Below, piece by piece: positions 7,873 to 18,402 of a DNA stretch of 64,000 nt (the first letter of the stretch is position 1; the number at the start of each line of letters is the position of its first letter). The notes below the pieces were generated by a model. It made no database searches, was not told the origin of the DNA, and saw only the letters and a program-made list of their open reading frames with translations. A program made the translations under genes and the position numbers. The stretch lies in the NCBI RefSeq assembly GCF_014397025.1, contig NZ_JACJUO010000002.1:62001-126000 (forward strand), written 5' to 3'. This stretch comes from Ochrobactrum sp. Marseille-Q0166 (GTDB lineage: Bacteria; Pseudomonadota; Alphaproteobacteria; Rhizobiales; Rhizobiaceae).

Positions 7873-10800
7873 TTAACCGCCTGTAGCGATCTTGGCCAAC
7901 TGGGTCATGATAACCGCCGAGCCATTAAGACGCTTTTCGGGAGTAGCCCAATCGCGAATGAAAACAATACTCTGATCTGGTCTGATCTTGGCCATTGAGC
8001 CTTGTTCGCCAATCATCTTCACCAGACCGACCGGATTGTTGAAAGTCGCATTGCGGAACTGGATAACCACACCCTTCGGACCAGCATCCAGCTTCTCAAC
8101 ATTGGCACGGCGGCAGAGCGCCTTGATATAGACAATCTTGAGCAGATGCTGCACTTCTTCCGGCATTGGTCCGAAACGGTCTATGAGTTCTGCGCCAAAT
8201 GCATCGATTTCCTGCGGCTCTTCAAGGTCTGCCAAACGACGATAAAGGCCAAGGCGCAATTGCAGATCCGGCACGTAGGTTTCCGGAATCATGACAGCCG
8301 TACCAATTGCAATCTGTGGCGACCACTGGCTGTCTTCGACCTCAATCGTGCCCTTGAGCGTTGCAACCGCTTCTTCCAGCATCTGCTGGTACAACTCGAA
8401 GCCCACTTCCTTGATATGACCGGATTGTTCTTCACCAAGCAGATTGCCTGCACCACGAATATCCATGTCATGACTTGCGAGCTGGAAGCCCGCGCCAAGT
8501 GTGTCGAGCGATTGCAGAACTTTGAGTCGGCGCTCGGCAGTCTGCGTCAGTGTGCGACCGGCAGGCAGTGTGAACAGCGCAAACGCGCGCTGCTTTGAGC
8601 GGCCAACACGTCCCCGCAACTGATAAAGCTGCGCCAAGCCGAACATATCGGCGCGGTGCACGATCATCGTATTGGCGGTAGGAATATCAAGGCCTGACTC
8701 CACAATGGTTGTCGAAAGCAGCACATCATATTGGCCGTCATAGAAGGCATTCATGATGTCATCAAGCACACCCGGTGCCATCTGGCCATGTGCAACGGCC
8801 ACTTTCAGTTCAGGCACATGGTCCTTCAGGAACTCCTCGATCTCTGTGAGATCGGCAATGCGCGGGCAGACATAGAAGCTCTGACCACCACGATAGCGTT
8901 CACGCAGCAATGTTTCGCGGATCACCAGCGGATCAAACGGCGACACAAAGGTACGCACAGCCATACGATCAACAGGCGGCGTCGTAATCAGCGAAAGCTC
9001 ACGAACGCCTGTCAAAGCCAGCTGCAATGTGCGCGGGATCGGCGTTGCCGAAAGGGTCAGGACGTGAATGTCCGATTTCAGTTCCTTGAGCCGTTCCTTG
9101 TGCTTCACGCCAAAATGCTGCTCTTCGTCAATGATGAGCAGGCCGAGATTTCTCATCTTGATAGAGCTGCCCAAAAGCGCATGGGTGCCAACCACAATAT
9201 CGACGGTGCCGTTTTCAAGTCCCTTCTTGGTAGCCGCCAGCTCTTTTGCGCCAACAAGACGCGATGCATGCGCGACATTGACCGGCAGACCATGGAAGCG
9301 CGTGGAGAAAGTCTTGAAATGTTGGCGGGAGAGAAGCGTGGTCGGTACGACGACAGCCACCTGAAAGCCGCTCAACGCTGCAACAAAAGCCGCACGAAGC
9401 GCCACTTCCGTCTTGCCGAAACCAACGTCACCGCAGATAAGGCGGTCCATCGGCTTGCCTGCACCCAGATCGTCCGTAATGGCATCGATGGCGCGTAGCT
9501 GATCTTCGGTTTCCTCATAAGGAAAACGCGCTGCGAATTCTGCGTAAAGGCCTTCTGGCGGCTGCATGACTGGCGCGCCGCGCATCTGTCGTTCGGCTGC
9601 GATCTGGATCAGATGACCGGCAATCTCAAGCAGGCGCTTCTTGAGCTTGGCCTTGCGCATCTGCCATGCGCCGCCGCCAAGCTTATCAAGTATCGCTTCC
9701 GAACCTTCCGACCCAAATCGAGAGAGCAGCTCGATATTCTCAACTGGAAGAAACAGCCGATCATCGCCGGCGTAATGGATTTCAAGACAATCATGCGGCG
9801 CACCCGCAGCCGTGATTGTCTTAAGGCCGACGAAACGACCAATACCATGATCGACGTGCACAACGATATCGCCAGCCGAAAGCGAAGCCGCTTCCGAAAT
9901 GAAATCCTGATCCCGCTTGCGGCGTTTGGAGCGGCGTACAAGGCGATCTCCAAGAATATCCTGTTCAGCAACTACAACCAGATCACCCGCGTCGAAGCCG
10001 CTTTCAACAGCGAGAACCGCAGCCGTGATCTTGTCACGCGACAGCGCCTTGACGGTGGAAAGTCGGTCTACCGTCTCGATCTTTTCAAGACCGTGCTCGT
10101 CCAACACCTGCAAGAGGCGGTCGAGCGAACCTTCCGACCATGCCGCCACCAGCACCTTTTTGCCAGCCACGCGCAGATCGGCGATATATTTCACCGCTGC
10201 TTCAAACAGGTTCACATCCGTCGCGGCGCGCTCTTCGGCAAAACTGCGACCTTTATGAACGTCAGCATGAACAACCGTGCGGCCTGAGACTTCTGGTGTG
10301 CCGAACGGTGTCAGATCAATGCGCAGGCCACTCGTTTCTGCAATTGCCTCAACTTCGCGCGGCGTCAGATAAAGCGTTTCCGGCTTAACCGGCTTATACG
10401 GCACGGCATCGCTGCCCGGCTCTTTGCCTTCGGACTGTCGCAGACGCGACTCAAAATGATCGACGACCATCGTATGACGCTCGGTCAGCGCCTCATGCAC
10501 CAGATGATCGAACACCACCGGCATGTCGCCCGTATGGTCAAATACGGTTTCCAGATTGTCATAGAACAGTGGCAACCAGTGTTCCATACCGGCAAAGCGA
10601 CGCCCTTCGCTGATCGCCTGATAAAGCGCATCATCACGCTGTGGTGCGCCGAACATCGCCACGTAATTCTTGCGGAAACGGCTGATCATATCCGGCGAGA
10701 GCGAAATTTCGCTCATAGGCTGAAGCACGAATTCCTTACGTGAACCTGTGGTGCGCTGCGAGGCTGGATCAAAAGCACGGATCGTTTCGAGCGTGTCGCC

Positions 10801-11388
10801 AAAGAAATCAAGCCGCAGCGGTTCTTCTGAGCCCGGCGCATAAAGATCAAGGATGCCGCCGCGCACAGCATATTCGCCAATGTCACGCACCGTCGAAACA
10901 CGCTCAAAGCCGTTACGCTCAAGCCGTGCACTCAGATCATTCATATTTAGCTGATTGCCGGGGCGTGCGGAAATCACCTGTTCGGCGATTGCCGCCTGTG
11001 GTGGCAGCTTTTGCAGAATGGCGTTGGCAGTGGTGATAATGACAGCTGGATGAGGAGTTTTCTTGAGCGCTGCCAAGGCAGCCAGTGCCGCAAGCCTGCG
11101 CGCCGATGCATCAGCTCCCGGCGACACACGATCATATGGCAGACAGTCCCATGCTGGCAGATATAGCACAGGAAGATCGGGCGAAATAAAGTTCAGCACC
11201 TGTTCCAGATCAGCAATGCGCTGTCCATCGCGCACGATATACAGGATAGGCCCGCGTTCTCCGATCTCTTCGACCAGACGCGCAAGACAAAAAGCCTCGA
11301 AACCATCGGCGACGCCGTCGATAACGATATGCTTGCCATTTTTAACGCTTGGACCAGCTTTAAGACCAAATTTGCTGAATACGGGCAT
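7873..11388 (-). CDS. mfd: Transcription-repair coupling factor Mfd
   Basis: A 1171-residue ATP-dependent translocase that removes RNA polymerase stalled at DNA lesions and recruits UvrA. The order of domains is standard: UvrB-like module (residues 1-350), the CarD-like RNA-polymerase-interacting domain with GDIVVHVDHGIGRFVGL near 510, then the RecG-like helicase with Walker A GDVGFGKTEVA near 650 and Walker B IIDEEQHFGVKH near 755, motif VI QLRGRVGRSKQ near 930, and a C-terminal TRCF domain. Length matches the family. The sdhE gene starts upstream with its stop 12 nt before this start, so the two are probably one transcript. Confidence 0.98.
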   Translation of the reverse strand: MPVFSKFGLKAGPSVKNGKHIVIDGVADGFEAFCLARLVEEIGERGPILYIVRDGQRIADLEQVLNFISPDLPVLYLPAWDCLPYDRVSPGADASARRLAALAALAALKKTPHPAVIITTANAILQKLPPQAAIAEQVISARPGNQLNMNDLSARLERNGFERVSTVRDIGEYAVRGGILDLYAPGSEEPLRLDFFGDTLETIRAFDPASQRTTGSRKEFVLQPMSEISLSPDMISRFRKNYVAMFGAPQRDDALYQAISEGRRFAGMEHWLPLFYDNLETVFDHTGDMPVVFDHLVHEALTERHTMVVDHFESRLRQSEGKEPGSDAVPYKPVKPETLYLTPREVEAIAETSGLRIDLTPFGTPEVSGRTVVHADVHKGRSFAEERAATDVNLFEAAVKYIADLRVAGKKVLVAAWSEGSLDRLLQVLDEHGLEKIETVDRLSTVKALSRDKITAAVLAVESGFDAGDLVVVAEQDILGDRLVRRSKRRKRDQDFISEAASLSAGDIVVHVDHGIGRFVGLKTITAAGAPHDCLEIHYAGDDRLFLPVENIELLSRFGSEGSEAILDKLGGGAWQMRKAKLKKRLLEIAGHLIQIAAERQMRGAPVMQPPEGLYAEFAARFPYEETEDQLRAIDAITDDLGAGKPMDRLICGDVGFGKTEVALRAAFVAALSGFQVAVVVPTTLLSRQHFKTFSTRFHGLPVNVAHASRLVGAKELAATKKGLENGTVDIVVGTHALLGSSIKMRNLGLLIIDEEQHFGVKHKERLKELKSDIHVLTLSATPIPRTLQLALTGVRELSLITTPPVDRMAVRTFVSPFDPLVIRETLLRERYRGGQSFYVCPRIADLTEIEEFLKDHVPELKVAVAHGQMAPGVLDDIMNAFYDGQYDVLLSTTIVESGLDIPTANTMIVHRADMFGLAQLYQLRGRVGRSKQRAFALFTLPAGRTLTQTAERRLKVLQSLDTLGAGFQLASHDMDIRGAGNLLGEEQSGHIKEVGFELYQQMLEEAVATLKGTIEVEDSQWSPQIAIGTAVMIPETYVPDLQLRLGLYRRLADLEEPQEIDAFGAELIDRFGPMPEEVQHLLKIVYIKALCRRANVEKLDAGPKGVVIQFRNATFNNPVGLVKMIGEQGSMAKIRPDQSIVFIRDWATPEKRLNGSAVIMTQLAKIATGG

Positions 11389-11400
11389 GGGGATTAATTC

Positions 11401-11688
11401 TCAGAATTCTATGCGGTCGCGGAAAGCAATGATGTCGCGGAATAAAGGCGTATCATATTCCTGAGGAGTCTCGCTTTCGCCTGTCACCCACTTCAGAAGA
11501 TCACGGTCAAGCACTTCAAGAATCTGCTCAAACTCATCCAGCTGTGCGTCGGTGAAAGCTGGAAGATACTGATCGGCGTACTGACCGAGGATCAGATCCA
11601 TCTCGCGCATACCGCGATGCCAGGCGCGGAATAGAAGCTTGCGACGCCTTACATCAAGATTTCCTGCCGCAAGTGTGCTGCCAGTCAT
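11401..11688 (-). CDS. sdhE: Succinate dehydrogenase assembly factor SdhE (FAD assembly factor)
   Basis: A 95-residue cytosolic protein that promotes covalent flavinylation of succinate dehydrogenase subunit A. The family signature R25-G26-M27-R28-E29-M30-D31 is present, with the acidic helix region following (FTDAQLDEFEQILEV, DRDLLKWVTG). It lies just upstream of mfd on the same strand and is divergent from recG. The arrangement recG / sdhE-mfd is common in Rhizobiales. The ATG at 11688 gives the usual family length. Confidence 0.93.
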   Translation of the reverse strand: MTGSTLAAGNLDVRRRKLLFRAWHRGMREMDLILGQYADQYLPAFTDAQLDEFEQILEVLDRDLLKWVTGESETPQEYDTPLFRDIIAFRDRIEF

Positions 11689-11836
11689 TGTTTAAGCGCT
11701 CCGTTTTTTAAAATCAGAAGCCGGTATATAGCATCTGTTGGCAATGTGGGAACCGGTTTCCGCAATAAGAACAAAAATAGTACAAAACCATTTCAAAGGC
11801 TTGCACAGAAAAGCAAAGCAGTTAATGCTCCCCGGC

Positions 11837-13945
11837 ATGCGTCCGTCTGTGCTTGATCCGTTTTTCGCTTCCGTCCGCTCGCTTTCCGGCATTGGCCCGA
11901 AAGTGGCAGCTTTGCTTGGCAAACTTTTAGGCACAGACGTGCCCGGCGCCGAGCCAAAAGTCGGCCAGCTTCTCTTCCTGCCGCCGCATAGTGTGATCGA
12001 CCGGCGCAATCGCCCTGGGGTCGCTTTTGCGCAGGAAGGTGCAATTGTAACGCTTGAGGTGATGGTTGATCAGCATCAGCCAGCACCGCGTGGACGCGGC
12101 AATGTCCCGCATCGTGTGATTGCACATGATGATACTGGCGAAATCATCCTCACCTTTTTTCATGCGCAATTGCCATGGCTTGAAAAGATGCTGCCCGAAG
12201 GCGAAATCGTCATCGTTTCCGGCAAGGTCGAATGGTTCAATGGCCGTGCCTCGATGGTGCATCCGGATTATATCGCAAGTCTCGAAGATTCTGCCAATCT
12301 TCCGATGGTCGAACCCGTCTATCCGCTAACTGCTGGCCTTTCATCCAAAACCCTTGGCCGCGCAATGAAAGAAGCACTGACTCGAGTGCCAGAGCTGCCC
12401 GAGTGGATTGACGGGCCGCTGATTGCACGCGAGCGTTTTACTGCTTTCAAAGATGCACTCAACACAATGCACTTGCCAGAAGACCCGAGTGATATTGCGC
12501 TTGAAAGCATCACCCGACGCAGGCTGGCTTATGACGAGTTTCTGGCAGGACAGCTGGCTTTGGCTCTCGTGCGTGCCAAAACACGCCGCCTTTCAGGGCG
12601 CCCGCTGGAAGGCAATGGCCGCATCGTGGCGGAAATCATGCGCCACCTCCCCTATAAACTGACCAAGAGTCAGGATCAGGCGGTTCGCGAAATCATCACC
12701 GATCTTAAATCGCCTGAGCGTATGCTTCGCCTGCTACAAGGCGATGTCGGCTCAGGTAAGACGGTGGTGGGCCTTTTATCTATGGCACACGCGGCGGAAT
12801 CTGGCGGGCAATCGGCTTTGATGGCCCCCACAGAAGTTCTTGCAAGACAGCATTTTGCAACCATTGCACCTCTGGCCGAAAAAGTTGGCCTGAAAGCCGC
12901 CCTTCTTACAGGTCGCGAAAAGGGCAAGGAACGCAGTGCTGTGCTTGAGGGGCTAAAAAGCGGCGAAGTCGATATTGTCATCGGCACCCATGCGCTTTTT
13001 CAAGAGAAGGTCGAATATCACGATCTCGTCTTCGTCATCATCGACGAGCAGCATCGTTTCGGCGTGCATCAGCGCCTGATGCTGACGGCAAAGGGCACGG
13101 CCCCCGATATGCTGGTCATGACGGCAACGCCTATTCCACGCACGCTGGTTCTGACCGCTTTTGGCGATATGGATGTGTCAAAGCTCACGGAAAAGCCCGC
13201 CGGGCGTCAGCCGATTACCACGGCCATTCTGCCAATGGAACGCATGGGCGAACTCGTTGAGCGCATTCGGAAGGCCGTTCACGAAGGGCAGAAAATCTAT
13301 TGGATTTGCCCGCTTGTCGAAGAGTCTGAAGTCGTTGAGTTGACTTCCGCCGAAGAACGCTTTGAATCGCTCAAGTCCGTTTTTGGCAACAAGATCGGCC
13401 TCATCCATGGCCGCATGAATGGTGCTGAAAAAGACGAAGCCATGCGCGCTTTCAAGCAGGGCGAAACACGGCTGCTTGTTGCCACCACGGTCATTGAGGT
13501 TGGCGTCGACGTGCCGGATGCAACGATCATCGTCATCGAACATGCCGAGCGTTTCGGCCTATCCCAATTGCATCAGCTGCGCGGACGCGTCGGACGCGGC
13601 GACAAGCCATCCACCTGTCTTCTGCTTTATAAAGGCCCGCTTGGTGAAATCGGGCAGGCACGTCTCAAGGTGATGCGCGAAACGGAAGACGGTTTCCGCA
13701 TCGCCGAAGAAGACCTGAAGCTGCGCGGTGAAGGCGAGCTGCTTGGCACAAGGCAATCTGGCACACCAGGCTTCCGTCTTGCTTCGATTGAGGCACACGG
13801 AGACCTGCTGGAAATCGCCCGCAAAGATGCCCGTTATGTGCTGACCAGCGACCCAGATCTTGAAAGCGAGCGCGGAAAGGCACTTCGCGTTCTGCTCTAT
13901 CTTTTCGGTCGCGATGAGGCGATCCGTCTGCTTCGCGCGGGGTAG
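11837..13945 (+). CDS. recG: ATP-dependent DNA helicase RecG
   Basis: RecG remodels stalled replication forks and Holliday junctions. The frame is open from 11738, but MRPSVLDPFFASVRSLSGIG starting at 11837 gives a 702-residue protein, the usual alphaproteobacterial length; ATG 11825 is an alternative four codons upstream. The wedge/OB domain occupies about 1-240; the helicase core has Walker A GDVGSGKTVVGL, the DEQHRFGVHQR box, TATPIPRTL and the motif QLRGRVGRGDKPS. The gene diverges from sdhE across about 150 nt and ends at a strong terminator. Confidence 0.96.
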   Translation: MRPSVLDPFFASVRSLSGIGPKVAALLGKLLGTDVPGAEPKVGQLLFLPPHSVIDRRNRPGVAFAQEGAIVTLEVMVDQHQPAPRGRGNVPHRVIAHDDTGEIILTFFHAQLPWLEKMLPEGEIVIVSGKVEWFNGRASMVHPDYIASLEDSANLPMVEPVYPLTAGLSSKTLGRAMKEALTRVPELPEWIDGPLIARERFTAFKDALNTMHLPEDPSDIALESITRRRLAYDEFLAGQLALALVRAKTRRLSGRPLEGNGRIVAEIMRHLPYKLTKSQDQAVREIITDLKSPERMLRLLQGDVGSGKTVVGLLSMAHAAESGGQSALMAPTEVLARQHFATIAPLAEKVGLKAALLTGREKGKERSAVLEGLKSGEVDIVIGTHALFQEKVEYHDLVFVIIDEQHRFGVHQRLMLTAKGTAPDMLVMTATPIPRTLVLTAFGDMDVSKLTEKPAGRQPITTAILPMERMGELVERIRKAVHEGQKIYWICPLVEESEVVELTSAEERFESLKSVFGNKIGLIHGRMNGAEKDEAMRAFKQGETRLLVATTVIEVGVDVPDATIIVIEHAERFGLSQLHQLRGRVGRGDKPSTCLLLYKGPLGEIGQARLKVMRETEDGFRIAEEDLKLRGEGELLGTRQSGTPGFRLASIEAHGDLLEIARKDARYVLTSDPDLESERGKALRVLLYLFGRDEAIRLLRAG

Positions 13946-13951
13946 AGAAGA

Positions 13952-13982
13952 AAATGGCCGCATCGGTGCGGCCATTTCTATT
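13952..13982. terminator. Bidirectional terminator between recG and glmS
   Basis: Eleven-base-pair stem AAATGGCCGCA (13952-13962) / TGCGGCCATTT (13967-13977) with a TCGG loop; A-rich on the left and T-rich on the right, so it works for the two convergent genes. Confidence 0.85.
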
Positions 13983-14019
13983 TATCTGTCAAAATCTCTC
14001 GATAAGCGATTGTTTTAAC

Positions 14020-15843
14020 TTACTCTACAGTCACAGACTTCGCGAGATTACGTGGCTGATCAACGTCCGTACCCATCAGAATAGCGGTGTGATAAGCGAG
14101 CATCTGTATCGGCAGGGCATAGACCAACGGCGTGATAAACTCGGGCACATCCGGTAGAACAATGGTCGCCATCGTATCAAGGCTCGCTGCCGCAGCACCC
14201 TTCTTATCGGTAATGAGAATGATGCGGCCGCCGCGTGCTGCCACTTCCTGCATGTTGGAAACGGTCTTCTCATAAAGACGATCCGACGGCGCAATGACGA
14301 TAACCGGCATGGTCTCATCGATGAGCGCGATCGGGCCGTGCTTCAATTCGCCAGCCGCATAGCCTTCGGCGTGAATATAGGAAATTTCCTTGAGCTTCAG
14401 CGCGCCTTCCATAGCCAGTGGGAAGGATGTTCCGCGACCGAGATAAAGCACATGATTGACCTTGGCCAGCTCGTGGCAGACGGCAGCAATCTGGTCTTCA
14501 AGCTTGAGAACCTGATTGATGAAACGTGGAGCTTCTGAAAGCTGGCGCACCAGTTCCTGTTCACGCTTGTCATCAATCGCACCGCGTGCTTTGGCAGCTG
14601 CAATCGCAAGTGATGCCATGGTCGAAAGCTGGCAGGTAAACGCCTTGGTCGAGGCCACGCCGATTTCAGGACCGGCAAGTGTCGGGAATACCGCATCCGA
14701 TTCACGCGCAATGGTCGATCCGGTGACATTGACCACGGAAGCAATTTTCAGGCCCTGCGATTTGCAATAACGCAGAGAAGCAAGTGTATCAGCCGTTTCA
14801 CCCGACTGCGAAACGAACATAGCGAGCGAGTCTTTTGAAAGCGGCATTTCGCGATAGCGGAATTCCGAAGCAATATCGCTATCGACTGGCAGACGTGCGA
14901 TCTGCTCAAACCAGTATTTACCCACCGAAGCTGCATAGAAAGCCGTACCGCAAGCAGAGATCGTCAGACGATCAATCTTGCTGAAATTTATGCTGACTGC
15001 TTCCGGACGCACCTTTCCTGTCGTGAAATCGAGATAATTGGCGAGCGTGTGCGAAATCACTTCCGGCTGCTCGAACATCTCTTTCTGCATGAAGTGGCGA
15101 TGATTACCCTTCGAGACCAGCATATTGGCGGTTTGCGATTTCTGGATTGCACGCTCAACCTCCACATTATTCTCGTCATAGATGGTCACGCCCTTCCGGG
15201 TCAGCACAGCCCAGTCGCCATCTTCGAGATAGGCAATCGTGTCCGTGAACGGCAAAAGTGCAATAGCGTCAGAGCCCAGGAACATTTCCCCCTCGCCATA
15301 GCCAACCGCCAATGGCGGGCCCTGACGGGCACCGATGAGCGTTTCTTCATCGCCTTCAAACAGAAACGCCAGAGCAAAAGCACCCTGCAGCTGTGGTAGG
15401 CAATCGCGCACAGCCTCAACCGGCGACTTGCCCTTTTCCAGCTCGCGCGTCACCAAATGTGCGACAGCTTCGGTATCGGTTTCTGTTTCGAACTTGTAGC
15501 CCTCTGCTTCAAGCATGGTGCGCAGTTCGGCAAAATTTTCGATAATGCCGTTATGAACAACAGCGAGACGCGAGGTGATATGCGGATGTGCATTACGCTC
15601 GACAGGCTTTCCGTGTGTGGCCCAACGCGTGTGGCCGATGCCGATCACGCCTGGAAGCGGCTTGCCTGCCAGACGTTTTTCCAGATTGACGAGTTTGCCT
15701 TCCGCGCGGCGGCGATCAAGCTTGCCATCCAGAAGCGTGGCAATACCAGCAGAATCGTAACCGCGATATTCAAGTCGCTTCAGCGCATCGACCAGACGCG
15801 GTGCGACTTCGTCATTGCCGATAATGCCGATAATTCCACACAT
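14020..15843 (-). CDS. glmS: Glutamine--fructose-6-phosphate aminotransferase (isomerizing)
   Basis: A 607-residue enzyme making glucosamine-6-phosphate from fructose-6-phosphate and glutamine, the first step toward UDP-GlcNAc for peptidoglycan and LPS. The start is ATG 15843 because the protein must begin MCGIIGIIG: Cys2 is the N-terminal nucleophile of the glutaminase domain. A longer open frame to 15915 is therefore not used. Glutaminase features RLEYRGYDSAG and GHTRWATHG are seen, then two SIS sugar-isomerase domains with SQSGETADTL and the C-terminal end SVTVE. No glmS ribozyme-like leader was identified. glmU lies 103 nt upstream on the same strand. Confidence 0.98.
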   Translation of the reverse strand: MCGIIGIIGNDEVAPRLVDALKRLEYRGYDSAGIATLLDGKLDRRRAEGKLVNLEKRLAGKPLPGVIGIGHTRWATHGKPVERNAHPHITSRLAVVHNGIIENFAELRTMLEAEGYKFETETDTEAVAHLVTRELEKGKSPVEAVRDCLPQLQGAFALAFLFEGDEETLIGARQGPPLAVGYGEGEMFLGSDAIALLPFTDTIAYLEDGDWAVLTRKGVTIYDENNVEVERAIQKSQTANMLVSKGNHRHFMQKEMFEQPEVISHTLANYLDFTTGKVRPEAVSINFSKIDRLTISACGTAFYAASVGKYWFEQIARLPVDSDIASEFRYREMPLSKDSLAMFVSQSGETADTLASLRYCKSQGLKIASVVNVTGSTIARESDAVFPTLAGPEIGVASTKAFTCQLSTMASLAIAAAKARGAIDDKREQELVRQLSEAPRFINQVLKLEDQIAAVCHELAKVNHVLYLGRGTSFPLAMEGALKLKEISYIHAEGYAAGELKHGPIALIDETMPVIVIAPSDRLYEKTVSNMQEVAARGGRIILITDKKGAAAASLDTMATIVLPDVPEFITPLVYALPIQMLAYHTAILMGTDVDQPRNLAKSVTVE

Positions 15844-15946
15844 AGGGGTGCTCCAGATCCGAGTTTCTCGCATTGAATTGCGATTTAAAGATTCTAACGC
15901 AAAACGACAACCCAAAGGACTGCCGATCTATTCATCTGTTGCTGGT

Positions 15947-17311
15947 TTATTTCGAAGAGGTTTTAGCCGCTTTAATGGCAGCATACTTCTCTCGCAGGAT
16001 CTTTCCCCGACCTTCTTTGGTTTCCTGTCGCGCACGACCGAAAGCCAGAGCATCCGCAGGCACATCATCCGTGATCGTGCTGCCGGATGCGATATAGGCA
16101 TTATCACCGATCGATACGGGCGCAACAAGCGAGCTGTTGGAGCCGACAAATGCGTTTTCGCCGATCACGGTCTTGTATTTGTTATAGCCGTCGTAATTAC
16201 AGGTGATCGTGCCTGCGCCGATATTGCTCGACGCTCCAACAGTTGCATCGCCAATATAGGTAAGGTGATTGATCTTGGCACCCTTGCCAACCTGCGCATT
16301 CTTCACTTCACAGAAATTGCCCACTTTGGATTTTTCGCCAAGATTTGCCCCCGGACGCAAACGTGCAAACGGTCCGATCTCGGCATTCACGCCAATCTTC
16401 GCACCTTCAATGTGTGAGAAAGCATGGATAAGCGCACCCGATGCCACATGCACGCCCTGCCCAAAGAAGACATTTGGCTCAATCACAACGTCGGCTTCGA
16501 CCAGCGTATCATGCGAGAAGAACACGGTTTCAGGTGCAATCAGTGTCACACCGGCCAGCATCATTGCCTGACGCTTACGGTTCTGCCAGATGTTTTCAGC
16601 TTCAGCGAGTTCAGCGCGATTGTTGATGCCAATCACATTATCGACCGGCACTTCAATCGCTACGACATTAAGGCCCTTGCCATGAGCAAGGCCGACAATA
16701 TCAGTGAGATAATATTCACCCTTGGCGTTCTTGTTATCGACCGCATCAAGAAGTTTCAGCGCGTGGCTGCCGCGGACGGCCATAAGTCCGCCATTGCAGA
16801 AACCGATTTTCTTTTGCGCTTCGCTCGCTTCTTTTTCCTCAACGATCGCGGTGAGCTTGCCACCTTCTTCGATCAGGCGACCATAGCCATGCGGGTTTGC
16901 AGGACGGAAACCGATAACGACAACGTCAGCGCCCTCTGAAAGCTTGCTGCGCGCAGCTTGCAATGAATGCGCCTCAATAAGCGGGGTATCGCCAAAAACG
17001 ATCAGCAGATCATCATAACTGCGTTCAATCGCTTCGCGTGCGGCCAGAACCGCATGCGCCGTACCAAGCCGTTCTTTCTGCTCGAAGGCAGAAACCGCAT
17101 CGGCAACTTTTTCGACAGCGTCGCGCACTTCATCTGCACCGCGCCCGACGACCAGCGCCACATCGCTCTTTCCAGTGGCCTGCACGGCTTTGACCACATG
17201 CGAGACCAACGGCAACCCGGCTACCTGATGCAGAACTTTTGGCACATTCGACTTCATGCGTGTGCCTTCGCCAGCGGCAAGCACGATGGAAAGGCAGGTA
17301 CGTTCGGTCAT
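15947..17311 (-). CDS. glmU: Bifunctional UDP-GlcNAc pyrophosphorylase / glucosamine-1-phosphate N-acetyltransferase
   Basis: A 454-residue cytosolic enzyme that acetylates glucosamine-1-phosphate and uridylates the product to UDP-GlcNAc. The N-terminal nucleotidyltransferase motif [18 protein letters not shown] is at residues 11-28. The C-terminal left-handed beta-helix is shown by hexapeptide repeats ([35 protein letters not shown]), including the acetyltransferase active-site region. It is followed by glmS, so two steps of the same pathway sit together. ccdA lies 71 nt upstream on the same strand, so one transcript ccdA-glmU-glmS is possible. Confidence 0.97.
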   Translation of the reverse strand: MTERTCLSIVLAAGEGTRMKSNVPKVLHQVAGLPLVSHVVKAVQATGKSDVALVVGRGADEVRDAVEKVADAVSAFEQKERLGTAHAVLAAREAIERSYDDLLIVFGDTPLIEAHSLQAARSKLSEGADVVVIGFRPANPHGYGRLIEEGGKLTAIVEEKEASEAQKKIGFCNGGLMAVRGSHALKLLDAVDNKNAKGEYYLTDIVGLAHGKGLNVVAIEVPVDNVIGINNRAELAEAENIWQNRKRQAMMLAGVTLIAPETVFFSHDTLVEADVVIEPNVFFGQGVHVASGALIHAFSHIEGAKIGVNAEIGPFARLRPGANLGEKSKVGNFCEVKNAQVGKGAKINHLTYIGDATVGASSNIGAGTITCNYDGYNKYKTVIGENAFVGSNSSLVAPVSIGDNAYIASGSTITDDVPADALAFGRARQETKEGRGKILREKYAAIKAAKTSSK

Positions 17312-17382
17312 GTTATCGTCCAGAATGATTGAAGGCTTCTCTGCTCAATAGCATCAAAGCGTATATGGAAGCTTACGGTTCG

Positions 17383-18132
17383 TTATCCAAGTCTGCCAAG
17401 CGCAGGGAAGGTTTCAAGCAGCCAGAATGAGAATGACTGCATTCCGCCTGTCAGAAACAGAATACCGGCAACGATCAAAAGCGCACCCATCGCCTTCTCA
17501 ACCTTGCCAAGATGCACACGGAAACGCGATAAGAACCGCATGAATACTCCCGAAAAAAGAGCCGCGATCAAAAACGGGATGCCAAGTCCAAGCGAATAGA
17601 CAGCAAGCAATGCAGCTCCCTCGCCCACCGTACTGCTACCACCTGCCAGCGTAAGGATGGGACCTAGAACCGGGCCGATACACGGTGTCCAGCCAAAGGC
17701 AAAAGCCAAGCCCATAACATAGGCACCCAATGGCGATGCCGGTGCATTACGCGCCTGAAAACGTGCTTCGCGTGACAGAAATGAAAATCGCAGAACACCA
17801 AGAAAGTTCAGGCCCATCAGAATGATGACGACGCCCGCCACCATTGCGATTTCCTGCTGCCACATGCGAAGGAATGCGCCGATAGACGACGCGCCAGCGC
17901 CGAGGGCAACGAAAACAGTGGTGAAGCCAAGAACAAAACAGATAGCCGCGAACGCCAGCGAACGACGATGGGATGGAGCCGCGGAAATTCGTGACTGTTT
18001 TTCGGCACGAAAATCTTCCACGCTCACGCCAGCCATATAGCACAGATAAGGTGGCACAAGCGGTAAAACGCAGGGCGAAAGAAACGACAGCGCACCCGCA
18101 CCAACTGCCGTCAAATAAGAAACACTAAGCAC
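17383..18132 (-). CDS. ccdA: Cytochrome c biogenesis protein CcdA (DsbD-type transmembrane reductant carrier)
   Basis: A 249-residue inner-membrane protein with about six hydrophobic segments. The two conserved half-site cysteines are visible in LSPCVLPLVPPYL (near residue 21) and WTPCIGPVLGP (near residue 155). CcdA carries electrons from cytosolic thioredoxin across the membrane to periplasmic thiol proteins used in cytochrome c maturation. The gene is upstream of glmU with a 71-nt gap, which looks like positional rather than functional linkage. Confidence 0.9.
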   Translation of the reverse strand: MLSVSYLTAVGAGALSFLSPCVLPLVPPYLCYMAGVSVEDFRAEKQSRISAAPSHRRSLAFAAICFVLGFTTVFVALGAGASSIGAFLRMWQQEIAMVAGVVIILMGLNFLGVLRFSFLSREARFQARNAPASPLGAYVMGLAFAFGWTPCIGPVLGPILTLAGGSSTVGEGAALLAVYSLGLGIPFLIAALFSGVFMRFLSRFRVHLGKVEKAMGALLIVAGILFLTGGMQSFSFWLLETFPALGRLG

Positions 18133-18331
18133 TAAAACCTCGTAATATCAGACCGGATCTTTGTTATCTCAAACACACAACAAGCTCTAGTCATTTGTTT
18201 TTGAACAAAGTCCCTTTGTTTTTGTATAATTCTCTCAATTTATCTCAAAACATCTGCCGTACGCGCCACGACATAACGCGCTACCTCGCAAATTCGCCTT
18301 TACTTTGAATATTTTCAATATGCGGCTCGTT

Positions 18332-18345
18332 CGAACACAAGTTCG
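18332..18345. promoter_or_regulatory. Small inverted repeat in the mprF upstream region
   Basis: CGAAC-ACAA-GTTCG lies about 60 nt before the mprF start in a 270-nt spacer between divergent ccdA and mprF. Related lpiA-acvB operons are acid-induced, so a regulator site here would be reasonable, but this short repeat may be chance. Confidence 0.25.
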
Positions 18346-18402
18346 CCCTAAATCTGGATCATTTGCCAGATTTTAGATTGTTCCAGACTGGACGACGCTC
18401 CA

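Noticed and set aside
8731..10287. Long + strand ORFs (255 and 224 codons) within mfd
   Set aside because: Antisense to conserved Mfd helicase and UvrB-like parts; products rich in His, Cys and Arg with no fold signature.
15844..15915. Longer N-terminus for GlmS
   Set aside because: The enzyme needs Cys as residue 2 after Met removal, which fixes the start at 15843.
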